DNA of 64,000 nucleotides from Mesorhizobium alhagi CCNWXJ12-2 (GTDB taxonomy: Bacteria > Pseudomonadota > Alphaproteobacteria > Rhizobiales > Rhizobiaceae): positions 1-64,000 of the forward strand of contig NZ_AHAM01000300.1 of the NCBI RefSeq assembly GCF_000236565.1. The letters run 5' to 3'. Position 1 is the stretch's first letter. Each line of letters opens with the position of its first letter. Positions 54,745 through 63,438 of this stretch are shown one piece after another. Below the pieces are notes generated by a model. The model was not told where the DNA came from. It searched no databases and was given only the letters and a program-made list of their open reading frames with translations. The position numbers and the translations under genes were made by a program.

Positions 54745-54996
54745 ATGACGTCAGGTGAATTTCGGGCAATCCGCAAGCGGCTCGGCCTTACTCAAGCGCA
54801 ATTGGCGTCGCTGCTCGGTTACACCAGCTCGATGACAATATCGGCGTTCGAGCGGCGCACAAACCCAAGGATTATCCCGGCGCATCTGGGCTGGCTGATG
54901 GAGGCGCTCGACAACGGTTTCTGGCCGCGCGAATGGCCGCCGAAAAGGTCTAACGTACAAGGAGGCGATGGCGCAGATGGTGGTGCGGCATATTGA
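54745..54996 (+). CDS. XRE-type helix-turn-helix protein
   Basis: An 83-residue single-domain DNA-binding protein. The helix-turn-helix is FRAIRKRLGLTQAQLASLLGYTSSMTISAFE, with the TQAQLA and recognition helices typical of Cro/CI-like proteins. The region after it (PAHLGWLMEALDNGFWPREW) is a short dimerisation-like helix and a proline-rich end. No ribosome-binding site is obvious. It stands alone among decayed mobile-element genes, so it may be a survivor of an element or of a toxin-antitoxin pair. Confidence 0.75.
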   Translation: MTSGEFRAIRKRLGLTQAQLASLLGYTSSMTISAFERRTNPRIIPAHLGWLMEALDNGFWPREWPPKRSNVQGGDGADGGAAY

Positions 54997-55705
54997 AATG
55001 GATGCCTCTCCGTGTCAGCGGCAATATCGAACTTTGTCAACCAATGACGCTTTCGGGTAGGTTGGTGACCGGTTGAACGCTCGCTTCACAGACCTGTTGG
55101 AGACACACCAAGACTCGTCCCGTGTCGGTTTTGTACACACGCCCACAGATCGACGGCGCGCACCCTCATACTTAATTATCGGCTGCACGATGTTACGGGC
55201 GCAGCCGACCAGGCGATACGCGTGCTCTTGCCCTTTGAAAAAGGGGGGAGCCGATGCCGCACTCCGCAAATTCGCTTTACAGAACAGGGTGCTCTGCATG
55301 CTCAACCTGCAGGACCGGTTCCTGATCTCGCCCCATCTGGATGTGAAGCTTGGACTGCGCAATCACCTGGAACAGCGGCATGGCGATCAAGTTCGTGTAC
55401 TTCTTCGAGGAACGCATCGGCTCGATTGTCGCCGAGATGGCGACTGGCCGGGAGGCCGAAGCGGGCATTCTGGGCCATGAGACATGACAGGAACGGCTGC
55501 CGTTCTCGGCGACGATCTGGCGCCGCAACGGATCGATCCGTGCCAAGCGGCAAAATCGTCATCCGTGATCGAAAGCGCTGATCGCGCCCGCTGAGGGTAG
55601 CTATGGCGCACCCGAAGCTGGGTACGAAAGGCCGATCAGTGGCAGTCCAGTCCGCTCGAAGGCTGTGGGATCTCGACAGCAGTGAGCCCATAGGAGACTA
55701 ACCGC
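54997..55705. other. Long stretch without a supportable gene
   Basis: About 700 bases with only short frames. A small frame at 55379-55486 (MAIKFVYFFEERIGSIVAEM) has no partner motif and is not called. No repeat, tRNA or hairpin terminator was recognised. Confidence 0.35.
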
Positions 55706-55906
55706 ATGGCCCTTTCCCTTTATTATTTGGACCTACGCAACAATGACCGGCTCTTTTCGGACACCGAAGGAACATGGCTGGCCGGCGACAGGAATGCGGC
55801 CAGGACCGAGGCTTTTAGCGCCCTCATCGACTATGCACGGGAAGTCACACCCACGGTCATGCGCCGTCTTGCCGTTGAAGTCGGCGACGAAAACAGCACC
55901 TCTTGA
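55706..55906 (+). CDS. Small DUF6894-like protein
   Basis: A 66-residue protein starting MALSLYYLDLRNNDRLFSD; GGAG lies ten bases before the ATG. The pattern of an aromatic N-terminal strand followed by D-x-EGTWLAGDRNAARTEAFSALIDYAR resembles the DUF6894 family of small rhizobial proteins, in which a DxEG turn precedes an alanine-rich helix. It ends abruptly after GDENSTS and may be slightly short compared with relatives. The function is unknown. Confidence 0.6.
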   Translation: MALSLYYLDLRNNDRLFSDTEGTWLAGDRNAARTEAFSALIDYAREVTPTVMRRLAVEVGDENSTS

Positions 55907-56176
55907 AAGCCGTAATGGCGTTGGTCATCGAGGTCGCTGTCTCAGAGGCCCCCAACCGCCAAAGCACCAGAAAAATCGGGACGCGGGCTGCAATTCTCCG
56001 CCCACGGCTCGCGATGAATTCCGCTGCATGGGCTAATCAGCGCGCCACGGATACGGTCCCAATCGACGGCTCCGATACGAGCATTGCTCGGTATACGTTC
56101 GGACACTGTCGGAGACTGGCGTTTGCCGAGCACCTATTGTAGGTTGTGTTTCGATTGAGGCATAACGCAGTTTTTC

Positions 56177-56887
56177 ATGCAGACATTGTTGCAGTTCGTC
56201 CGTGCACATCCGATTGGAGTGTCATTGACGGAGGATGAACGCGAGGCTTATGCATTCCTCAATGTTGCTGCGAAACGCTACCGTTCCCACACGGTAATCA
56301 GCCGCCAGGACGACACGGACGAAAGAATCTTCATCGTCAAATCTGGCTGGGGGTGTCTTTACCGCGAACTCCACAACGGCGGCAGGCAGATCATCGACAC
56401 GCCTCTTAGGGGCGACATCATCGGCGTCAGGGCTGTCGACGGGCCGAACTACGCCACACTGTCGGCGATATCGGAGCTGTCGCTGTTCGAAGTTCCGAAG
56501 CGGGCACTGGACCGTGCGATGCTCCTGCACCAAGCCATCGGCAGTACGCTGACCCGCGCCATCGCGCGCCAGAATTCTATCTTAGCGGAACACCTGATCA
56601 ACGCCGGGCGACGCAATGCGATAACCAGGACCGCCCACCTTTTGCTCGAACTGGAGGAAAGGCTGGCAGCGTACGGCCTGGCCGCCCGAGGGAGATTCGA
56701 TTGCCCACTCACCCAGCAGGATCTTGCCGATATCCTTGGCCTCACGGCTGTTCATGTCAGCCGGACCTTTGGGGCGTTGCGGAAGGCCGATATCGCCTCG
56801 TTCAAGGCTGGATCTGTTGAGATAATCAACCGTACCAAACTGATGAAACTGTCGAGCTTCGACAGCGAGTATCTAAGGCTGACATAG
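56177..56887 (+). CDS. Crp/Fnr-family transcriptional regulator
   Basis: A 236-residue regulator with an N-terminal cyclic-nucleotide-type beta-roll (FLNVAAKRYRSHTVISRQD, then ERIFIVKSGWGCLYREL and GRQIIDTPLRGDIIG) and a C-terminal helix-turn-helix (LTQQDLADILGLTAVHVSRT). There is no N-terminal cysteine cluster, so it would not sense oxygen through an iron-sulfur centre. This type of short Crp/Fnr protein is common next to stress genes in rhizobia. The last 62 bases overlap the 3' end of a convergent small gene. Confidence 0.9.
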   Translation: MQTLLQFVRAHPIGVSLTEDEREAYAFLNVAAKRYRSHTVISRQDDTDERIFIVKSGWGCLYRELHNGGRQIIDTPLRGDIIGVRAVDGPNYATLSAISELSLFEVPKRALDRAMLLHQAIGSTLTRAIARQNSILAEHLINAGRRNAITRTAHLLLELEERLAAYGLAARGRFDCPLTQQDLADILGLTAVHVSRTFGALRKADIASFKAGSVEIINRTKLMKLSSFDSEYLRLT

Positions 56888-57119
56888 CTGGCCGGACCCT
56901 AACTCCAGCAGCTGTACTTGTCGCAATTGCGTCGCGTCGTGTCGGCCGAAATGCTGGGACTTCCGCTTTGCACAGGTTCATCCTGTGTTCGGCGGTGGCC
57001 ACGCGATCGAGCAGAAGGTCAATGGCCTGCCGGACTTCCACGCCCGTTGTATCGTCGCCCGCCAGCTTGACCCAAGCGAGTTCCAGATGCTCTCGCGCCA
57101 GCGCCAAATCGGACGTCAT
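56826..57119 (-). CDS. Small hypothetical protein
   Basis: A 97-residue protein starting at ATG 57119 behind GGAGACG. The first 50 residues (LALAREHLELAWVKLAG, then VEVRQAIDLLLDRVATAEHR) look like an amphipathic helical bundle of a kind seen in small rhizobial stress proteins, though I do not recognise the family. The C-terminal part reads as low complexity and overlaps the Crp/Fnr gene by 62 bases on the other strand, so the real protein may be shorter or frameshifted there. Confidence 0.5.
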   Translation of the reverse strand: MTSDLALAREHLELAWVKLAGDDTTGVEVRQAIDLLLDRVATAEHRMNLCKAEVPAFRPTRRDAIATSTAAGVRVRPAMSALDTRCRSSTVSSVWYG

Positions 57120-57374
57120 TTTGCGTCTCCGGATCACTGCGCCCCCGGGCACGCCGATGCACAGGCATGAGAGATTTTCGGCTAAGATCGACGCGGGTAT
57201 TTGAGGCAAATTGGAACCAACGAGGCGGTTCCTGCAAATTCGCAGCCTTTGATGTCGCCAGCCCCGGGGCAATTGTACATCCCCACGCCGATGGCGCTAA
57301 CCAAAATGTTCTCTGTGGAGACGGATTTAGCTATTGCGGAATTGGGAGCCAATGCCGGTGTTCAGCCGCCGCGC

Positions 57375-57866
57375 TCAGCCTCCCGCCACCTTCGTGACCC
57401 TAGCTCCGTAGCCTTCCAGGTGCTCGATCACCAGATGTTCGTCGCGGGACGGCACCCACCGCAGCACGACGCCATCGACGCTATTTCCCGCCGCCAATCG
57501 CATTCCGAGATCGTCGGCTTCGTCTTCCGGCAACCCGTGGGTCTTTAACGCACTGGCGACCGCCTTCGGCCACACACCCCTCCAGCGGGCTTGATCCGGC
57601 ATCAGGTGGAGCGTGAATGGCTCGCGCGGTTCGCCGCCTCCCCACTCCGCATGGATGCCATGTGTTTCCATCTCACTTTCGAACTCATCCCTTGAAAACA
57701 CGAGCTCGATCTCGACACCCTGGACAGTCTCTCCTGCCTGCAATCTGGCGGCGGTTTCCACCGCCACCTTGAAACCGACCCCCCGTCGGGTCAGGGCCTG
57801 TGTCAACGCGGCGACCAACGCGCCGTCGGTGATCCTGCCGTGCTTGGAGACGAGACTGTATCGCAT
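57375..57866 (-). CDS. Unknown protein with two internally repeated domains
   Basis: A 163-residue protein starting at ATG 57866 behind AGGGG. It consists of two similar halves. Half one (about 15-70) has LVAALTQAL, ARLQAGETVQGVEIELVFSRDEFES and THGI; half two (about 98-155) has AVASALKTH, MRLAAGNSVDGVVLRWVPSRDEHLV and GYGA. Shared points are the R-L-x-A-G-x-x-V-x-G-V turn and the SRDE motif followed by a short helix. No known family is recognised. It has no obvious operon partner and is convergent with the Crp/Fnr region. A small binding or adaptor fold is possible. Confidence 0.65.
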   Translation of the reverse strand: MRYSLVSKHGRITDGALVAALTQALTRRGVGFKVAVETAARLQAGETVQGVEIELVFSRDEFESEMETHGIHAEWGGGEPREPFTLHLMPDQARWRGVWPKAVASALKTHGLPEDEADDLGMRLAAGNSVDGVVLRWVPSRDEHLVIEHLEGYGARVTKVAGG

Positions 57867-58369
57867 AGGCGCGCCCCTGAAATTGTCGAGTAGGACGACA
57901 GACTATGCAGGTGCCTCGCGGACCTCAATTGCAATTGCAACGCCGCGGCCAACAGGACTGGGTTCACCTCGGCAATTTGTATCGAATCGTCAGGGGCGCC
58001 TTTGCCCATTTCCGGGTGGGACAAAATGCGATCACCCTTCCCGCTGTTTTGCATGCATCACATCACAGCACGTGGGCATTCGATGGTTCGGGCCGGGAAT
58101 CGCCAACGACCAAATGCACATCGCCGGGATCTATGTCGACGCTTGGCACACCGCTTGCGACTGCCGCGAATGTCGAATGGGATTCAAGCGGATGCCTACC
58201 CACTGTCCCGCGTGGCTGCTGTGGCGCGGGGAGTGCCGAGCTTTTCCAGCGTGCGGCGCGCCGGCGGATGGACTGCTCGACGAGCCGTACGATCTCAAGC
58301 TTCTCGGAGGCGGAATATCATATAAGTCGAGGGCGTCATTTCAAGCGGGGTTGCCGGTTGGTCGCATCA
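57867..58369. other. Intergenic stretch without a confident gene
   Basis: About 500 bases. A plus-strand frame contains a cysteine-rich piece (WHTACDCRECRMGF, later WRGECRAFPACGAP) that resembles nothing recognised and has no good start. It runs directly into the IS66 remnant. Confidence 0.35.
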
Positions 58370-58690
58370 CTTGGGAAGGCGAAGCCCGGCGGCGCCAAGC
58401 CGGGAGATAAGGGGCACAGCCGCGCGCTGAGCGAGGATGCCGATCGCATCATCGACCAGCATCGCGACCAATGCCCTTGCTGCCGGGCCAGCCTGTCGAA
58501 GATCTTCCAGCCGAAACCGTCAGCGAGCACGATAAGATTGAGCTGCTCGCGATCAGGCCTTTGATTGAGCGCCATCGGCGTCTGGCAGTCCGTTGCCCGT
58601 CCTGCGGCACGCTGGTCGTCGCGGCTGTGCCAGATGCGGCGAAGGGGACGCAGCTGGGTTCCGGCGTTTGGATAAAGCCGCCTATGCGAC
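58370..58690 (+). pseudogene. IS66-family transposase N-terminal remnant
   Basis: Frame one reads KPGDKGHSRALSEDADRI and DQCPCC, then frame two reads VEDLPAETVSEHDKIELLAI and HRRLAVRCPSCGTLVVAAVP. This is the IS66 transposase zinc-finger region with both CxxC pairs; the catalytic DDE domain that should follow is missing. One frameshift near 58490 and truncation after GTQLGSG mark it as dead. Confidence 0.75.
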
Positions 58691-59157
58691 GAACGAGCGA
58701 CCACAATCGGTCATGTCCCCCAGAAGTTGGATAACGCAAGCCGTAAAGCCAAAATGCTGAATCCGTCGATTCATGAGAATATCTTGAACGTGATGATATC
58801 TTTAGCCGCGTGCAGGTTCGTACCCGGCGGGGAGGCTTCGTGATCTCCGGGAATTTCCGGCGTCGGCTTGGCAACGTATCGCGGGCGCTCAATCGTCTGA
58901 CAGGCGGCACGAGAGGCCAGACGTTGTGCGCTCGCGTGGCGGAGACATTTGGCCAGCACTGCCTGTTCTGTCGGCTGGTAGGCGCAGCGCTTCGTGAGCC
59001 GGCCCACTGCGCCGACCAACTGCTTCGGTGGCGCAGCATACGCGATGCTCCATCGGAACGTTCCCCGAGATTCGGTTGACGCTTCTTTATGCCGCGCATC
59101 GCGCACCTGAAGGGCGATTTTAACGACTTGTGATGCGATGCGCATGGAGAAGTTAGC
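58691..59157. other. Intergenic stretch between mobile-element remnants
   Basis: About 470 bases with no recognised gene. Minus-strand frames are open for over 100 codons but have no family features. The DNA may be the missing middle of the integrase or transposase genes, too decayed to identify. Confidence 0.35.
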
Positions 59158-59364
59158 TCACTCGTTGGCCTTTTCGCGCGCACTCTCGCGGCTCGCTTGG
59201 TCAAGCGTACGGCAATGGCTGCTGGCGTCCGCGGCGACCTGTCGGAGAGCGAACGAGAGAAGAAGTTCTCCGGCCATTTGCTGCGGGCCGGCCTTGCCTC
59301 TTCGGCGGAAGTCGACGAGCGCTATGTCCAGAAGCAGCTCGGCCACGCCGCGTCCGGGCTCTAA
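59158..59364 (+). pseudogene. Tyrosine recombinase (phage-type integrase) C-terminal remnant
   Basis: One frame reads LVKRTAMAAGVRGDLSESE, then FSGHLLRAGLASSAEVDER and YVQKQLGHAAS before a TAA at 59362. The HxxR (HLLR) and LGH blocks are the second and third catalytic boxes of tyrosine recombinases. The last catalytic tyrosine region and the whole N-terminal part are missing. It shows that an integrated element once ended near here. Confidence 0.7.
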
Positions 59365-59479
59365 AAAGTCCCTCCCCTCCCCCGCTAAAGACCGCGATGT
59401 CTCGGCCCGAGAGAGCAGGATTTTCACCTAAGCTTTTCAATTGAAATCGGGAAGTGAAACCGACACAGGGCATAGAGCG

Positions 59480-59708
59480 TTACCGCAAATCGTCCAGAAG
59501 TTCGGGATGTTTTTGGAGGAGCGGGAGCGCTCGGCTCGACTAGGCCGCGTTCGTATTTGTCGAAGGCGTTCTCCCCGACTTTGAACAGCGCCCCGGCTTC
59601 CCGCTGCGACAATTTCAGCTTGGCGCGAATCTGCCGGATGGTCGCCGGCGCCGGCAGACCGTCAACCTTTTCCTTGAGGCTACGCAGCGCCTCGTCGACT
59701 ACGCTCAT
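59480..59708 (-). pseudogene. MqsA/HigA-like antitoxin, N-terminally truncated and frameshifted
   Basis: From an ATG at 59708 the frame reads MSVVDEALRSLKEKVDGL, then IRQIRAKLKLSQREAGALF and FDKYERGLVEPSA, the helix-turn-helix of MqsA-type antitoxins. The correct end, LPLLQKHPELLDDLR, is in another frame and stops at 59480. The N-terminal zinc-binding CxxC domain that normally precedes it is not recognisable in the 59709-59906 DNA. No toxin gene (MqsR or similar) is present. Confidence 0.65.
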
Positions 59709-59894
59709 ATCTTTGCCGACGTGCACGCCGTCCCCCTCCCGATTGGCATGTCCAGCGAAGGGTAAGAAGCACCTCCCCTTGGCCTTGCGGCGGGGATAAC
59801 CCCTCAATTCACCCTTTGTTCCTTTTCGAATATGGCTGGCGACATATAGTCTGGTGTTTTCCTTTAACTGATTCCTCAGGGAGGCAGCGCGTAG

Positions 59895-61211
59895 ATGACC
59901 GTCCAACCCAAAGCCATGCTGCAGGGCGACAGGATTCTCAATGAACCGACAATCAGCTGTCCAACCTGCAAGACGGAAATCAAGCTCAATGAGTCGCTCG
60001 CGGCCCCGTTGATTGCAGCCACGCGCGAAGAATACGAAGTGCGGCTAGCGCAGAGCAACGCATCGATGGCTGCCAGAGAAGAGGAGCTCAAGCGCCAGCA
60101 GGCTGAGATTGCCGCCGCGAAAGAGGACATCGGCAACCAGGTGGCCGAGAAAGTTAAGCTTGAGCGTGCCGGAATCGCGAGCGAGGAGGCCCGCAAGGCA
60201 AAATTGCTGCTGTCGGTAGACCTGGAGGACAAGGATAAGAAGCTCGCAGAGCTGGAGGCGTTGTTGAAGGCGCGTGACGAAAAGCTCACTGCGGCCCAGC
60301 AGCAACAGGCTGAATTCCTGAAAAAGCAGCGTGCGCTTGACGATGAAAAGCGCGAGATGGCGCTGACCATCGAAACGAAGATCCAGGAAGGGTTGGACGC
60401 CGTTCGCGTCAAGGCGAGGTCCGAGGCCGAAGACGGCCTCAAGATGAAGGTTGCGGAAAAAGAGGAACAGATCGCCGGCATGCAGCGTCAGATTGAGGAG
60501 CTGAAGCGCCGTGCGGAACAGGGTTCCCAGCAGCTGCAGGGCGAGGTTCTGGAGCTCGAACTGGAGTCCCTGATCGCTAGTCGGTTCCCAATGGACATCA
60601 TTGAACCGGTGGCCAAGGGCGAGTTCGGTGGAGATGTCCTGCACCGTGTTGTGGGACCGGCCGGCCAGCCATGCGGCGCGATTTTATGGGAATCGAAACG
60701 CACCAAAAACTGGAGCCAGGGCTGGCTGGGGAAGCTCAGGGCGGATCAACGGGCGGCGAAAGCGGATATCGCGCTGATGATCTCGGAGGCGCTGCCTCCC
60801 AGTGTGGAAACGTTCGATCTTCTGGACGGGGTCTATGTCGCCCATACCAAATGCGCGATTCCAATCGCCATCATGCTCCGGCAATCCCTCATCGAGCTGG
60901 CGAACTCCCGCCTCGCCCAGAACGGCCAGGCTACCAAAATGGAGCAGGTCTATGGCTATCTGACCGGTCCCCGGTTCCGCCACCGCGTCGAAGCGATCGT
61001 CGAAAAATTCTCTGATATGCAGGAGGACCTGGCCAAGGAACGCAAGGCCACAACACGGCTGTGGGCCAAGCGGGAGGCTCAGATCCAAGGCGTGATCGAG
61101 TCGACCGTCGGGATGTACGGCGACTTGCAAGGCATCGCTGGAAAGGTGATGCAAGAAATTGAAGGATTAGACGTCCTGGCCATTGAAGCATCTTCGCCCG
61201 ATGCCGAATAG
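59895..61211 (+). CDS. DUF2130 coiled-coil protein with a PD-(D/E)xK-like C-terminal domain
   Basis: A 438-residue protein starting at ATG 59895 behind GGGAGG. Residues 20-30 carry a CPTC motif (a single CxxC). Residues about 45-220 are a long charged coiled coil (many EEA/KLA heptads). The C-terminal half is the DUF2130 domain, containing VAKGEFGGD (Asp247) and ILWESKRTKNW (Glu266-x-Lys268), the arrangement of a PD-(D/E)xK nuclease site, and VYVAHTKCAIP. DUF2130 has no established activity. It stands alone among remnants of integrase, transposases and toxin-antitoxin genes; a DNA-processing or defence-related role is inference. Confidence 0.85.
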   Translation: MTVQPKAMLQGDRILNEPTISCPTCKTEIKLNESLAAPLIAATREEYEVRLAQSNASMAAREEELKRQQAEIAAAKEDIGNQVAEKVKLERAGIASEEARKAKLLLSVDLEDKDKKLAELEALLKARDEKLTAAQQQQAEFLKKQRALDDEKREMALTIETKIQEGLDAVRVKARSEAEDGLKMKVAEKEEQIAGMQRQIEELKRRAEQGSQQLQGEVLELELESLIASRFPMDIIEPVAKGEFGGDVLHRVVGPAGQPCGAILWESKRTKNWSQGWLGKLRADQRAAKADIALMISEALPPSVETFDLLDGVYVAHTKCAIPIAIMLRQSLIELANSRLAQNGQATKMEQVYGYLTGPRFRHRVEAIVEKFSDMQEDLAKERKATTRLWAKREAQIQGVIESTVGMYGDLQGIAGKVMQEIEGLDVLAIEASSPDAE

Positions 61212-61261
61212 GCAATCGGTATTTTGGGGCGGAGGTGAGAGTGGGCAGCAGTCTTCTTCCG

Positions 61262-61805
61262 TCACGCCAAGCCGGGCGCGCCGAGAAGCGCTACAACGCG
61301 CTTCGGCTGAAGCTTCGGTATCGCACGATCATTGATTGCGAGATTGGTCGAGCCGTTGAGGCGCGAGGGATAAATGATCCCGTCAGGCTGAGATGAATGC
61401 TCGTGAAATGCCAGCGACCACCGGCGGGCCAGGTTCTGGCGGCGGCCGGCACACCCATCCTAACCGCATTGCCGCCCCTCGGGTCGACCAGGCGAAACTC
61501 CGCCGTGGTCGTGATCTCCGCATAGCGCCGTTGGGTCAACTCCAACGCCTCTATCGGAACGTCGTCGACAAGACCTTCGCGGCGGTCGCGGAGCACCGTT
61601 TCGAAGAAGCACACCTTGAGGGCGGCGCCGAGGTACAGACGCTGAAGCGATTGGCATCGACACGGCGCCGAGGATCGCTGAAACGGCTTGGCGATTTTCC
61701 GTATCCCAGGGGATCAGGATAAGTGCTCCAGTAGATCCGCCCGGCAGGATTGTCTCGACTTCGAGCGTTGCACGCGCAAATCGGCTGGGGTGGAATGCTG
61801 GGCAT
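61262..61805 (-). pseudogene. RES-domain toxin, two frameshifts
   Basis: Minus-strand frames in order give NPAGRIYWSTYPDPLGYG and SRFSDPRRRVDANRFS, then LYLGAALKVCFFETVLRDRR to RLVDPRGGNAVRMGVP, then SLAFHEHSSQPDGIIYPSRL and NLAINDRAIPKLQ with a stop at 61262. These contain the R, E and S residues after which RES toxins are named; active members degrade NAD. Junctions near 61640 and 61430 each correspond to a single-base change. Its antitoxin remnant lies immediately upstream. Confidence 0.75.
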
Positions 61806-61857
61806 TCAGTCAAAGTCGCCCCAAGCCACACTTTCCGCCTCGGCCAACACCGAGGCT

Positions 61858-62160
61858 TCATCGCCCTGCTAAAGGGCTCGAAGGCCTCGTCCGCCCATCG
61901 AGTGCACCATAGGGCGATACCAGAAACCGGTAGACCGCCCAGGCAGTATTGCCCAACGTCGCATGGAGCGCAGGCAGCACCATAAAAGGGCGGCCATCCT
62001 CATCAAGCTGCCAGACGGGAAAGCGGAAGCGGCGTTGGCGCCATCAACCCCGAGCACCTGCCCGCTCTGCCTGACGAGGATCGGGAAGGTCCGGCCCGGA
62101 TGGAAAATCGTCGTTCGCGTCGTTGATTGATGGCCGTTCCGCCGTATCGCACCGAGACGG
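61858..62160 (-). pseudogene. Xre/MbcA/ParS-type antitoxin (DUF2384) remnant
   Basis: One frame reads ILVRQSGQVLGVDGANAAS and the next RFPVWQLDEDGRPFMVLPAL, then NTAWAVYRFLVSPYGALDG with a stop at 61858. The WQLDEDGRP and WAVYRFL pieces match the toxin-binding domain of antitoxins that pair with RES toxins. The helix-turn-helix half is not recognisable. It ends 53 bases before the RES remnant, the usual antitoxin-toxin gene order. Confidence 0.65.
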
Positions 62161-62225
62161 CGGGCCTTCGCGCCAATCGTTCTAAAAGGAATATCTGGGA
62201 TCGCCAATCGGTTGGTGGCGACGGA

Positions 62226-63434
62226 TCAGCGTCCCTGGGCGGCTCCGGACGAGAATAGCACGTCGATCTCCTCCCCGGCATAGCCCGCCTCGTCCAGGAT
62301 TTCGCGAGTATGTTCCCCGAGGACGGGGGCCGGTCGGCCGGTTTCGCCCTGCGTTGTGGAAAACTTGATCGGAAAGCCGATCGCTTTCGTCGCACCTGCT
62401 ACCGGATGCTGCATGTCGAGCACCATGTTGCGGGCGAGCGCCTGCGGATCCCGGTGCATGGCATCGATCGAGAGGACCGGCCCGGCAGGCACGGCCGCTG
62501 TGGCGAAGGCTTTGAGCCATTCTTCCGTGGAGCGGCGTCTGAAGATCGGCGCAAGCTGTTGCTCGAGCGCGGCGAGGTTCTGCATGCGATGGCGGTTGGA
62601 CCGGAAGCGCGGATCGGTGACCAGTTCCGGCGCCTCGATAAGCGTCGCGAGCCGCTCCCAGTTGCGCTGGTTCGCCGCCCCGACGTTGATCCAGCCGTCC
62701 GACGTCTGGAAGGCCTGATAGGGGGCGTTGAGCGGATGGGCGGAGCCCATCGGCTCCGGCGAGACGCCAGTGGCGGCGGCAATGGCCGACTGCCAGTAGG
62801 TGTGGACGATGCCGGCCTCGAAAAGGGACGTATCAACGCGCTGCCCTTCGCCGGTCTGCAGCCGCTTGGCGTAGGCCGCGGCGACGCCGAGAGCGGCCAG
62901 AATGCCGGCGGTGATGTCGGTGACCGGCGCTCCGACCTTGACGGGCGGCCGGCCCGGCCCCTCGCCGGTGATTGACATCAGCCCGGACATGCCCTGCGCG
63001 ATCAGGTCAAAGCCGCCGCGATCGGCATAGGGGCCGGTGCGTCCGAAGCCGGAGATCTCGCAATAGATCAGGCCGGGATTTTCCTTGCGGAGGATCTCGT
63101 ATCCGAGCCCGAGCTTAGCCATCGTCCCCTTGCGGTAGTTCTCGATCACAACATCCGCATCGAGCAGCAACCGGCGCAGCGCCTCCTTGCCCTCGGCGCT
63201 TTTCAGATCGAGGACGATGCCGCGCTTGTTGCGGTTCATCATCATGAAGGCGGCGGATTCGCCGTTGATGTCGGGCGGCAGGAAGCGGCGGCTGTCGTCG
63301 CCTTCCGGCTTCTCCACCTTGACGACATCGGCGCCCATGTCGGCGAGCATCAGGCCGCAGACCGGGCCGGCCATGATGTGCGCCAATTCGATCACCCGCA
63401 TGCCGGCGAGCGGCCCTTTGGCGGCTTCGGCCAT
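62226..63434 (-). CDS. CaiB/BaiF family CoA-transferase
   Basis: A 402-residue family III CoA-transferase starting at ATG 63434, four bases after the enoyl-CoA hydratase stop. It has LAGMRVIELAHIMAGPVCGLMLADMGADVVKVEKPEGDD in pieces typical of the N-terminus, NRNKRGIVLDLK, and GRTGPYADRGGFDLIAQG, where the Asp of GGFD is the catalytic residue that carries the CoA intermediate. It moves CoA between a dicarboxylic or aromatic acid and a donor. With the hydratase it forms an acyl-CoA degradation module; the acid is unknown. Confidence 0.93.
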   Translation of the reverse strand: MAEAAKGPLAGMRVIELAHIMAGPVCGLMLADMGADVVKVEKPEGDDSRRFLPPDINGESAAFMMMNRNKRGIVLDLKSAEGKEALRRLLLDADVVIENYRKGTMAKLGLGYEILRKENPGLIYCEISGFGRTGPYADRGGFDLIAQGMSGLMSITGEGPGRPPVKVGAPVTDITAGILAALGVAAAYAKRLQTGEGQRVDTSLFEAGIVHTYWQSAIAAATGVSPEPMGSAHPLNAPYQAFQTSDGWINVGAANQRNWERLATLIEAPELVTDPRFRSNRHRMQNLAALEQQLAPIFRRRSTEEWLKAFATAAVPAGPVLSIDAMHRDPQALARNMVLDMQHPVAGATKAIGFPIKFSTTQGETGRPAPVLGEHTREILDEAGYAGEEIDVLFSSGAAQGR

Positions 63435-63438
63435 CGGG

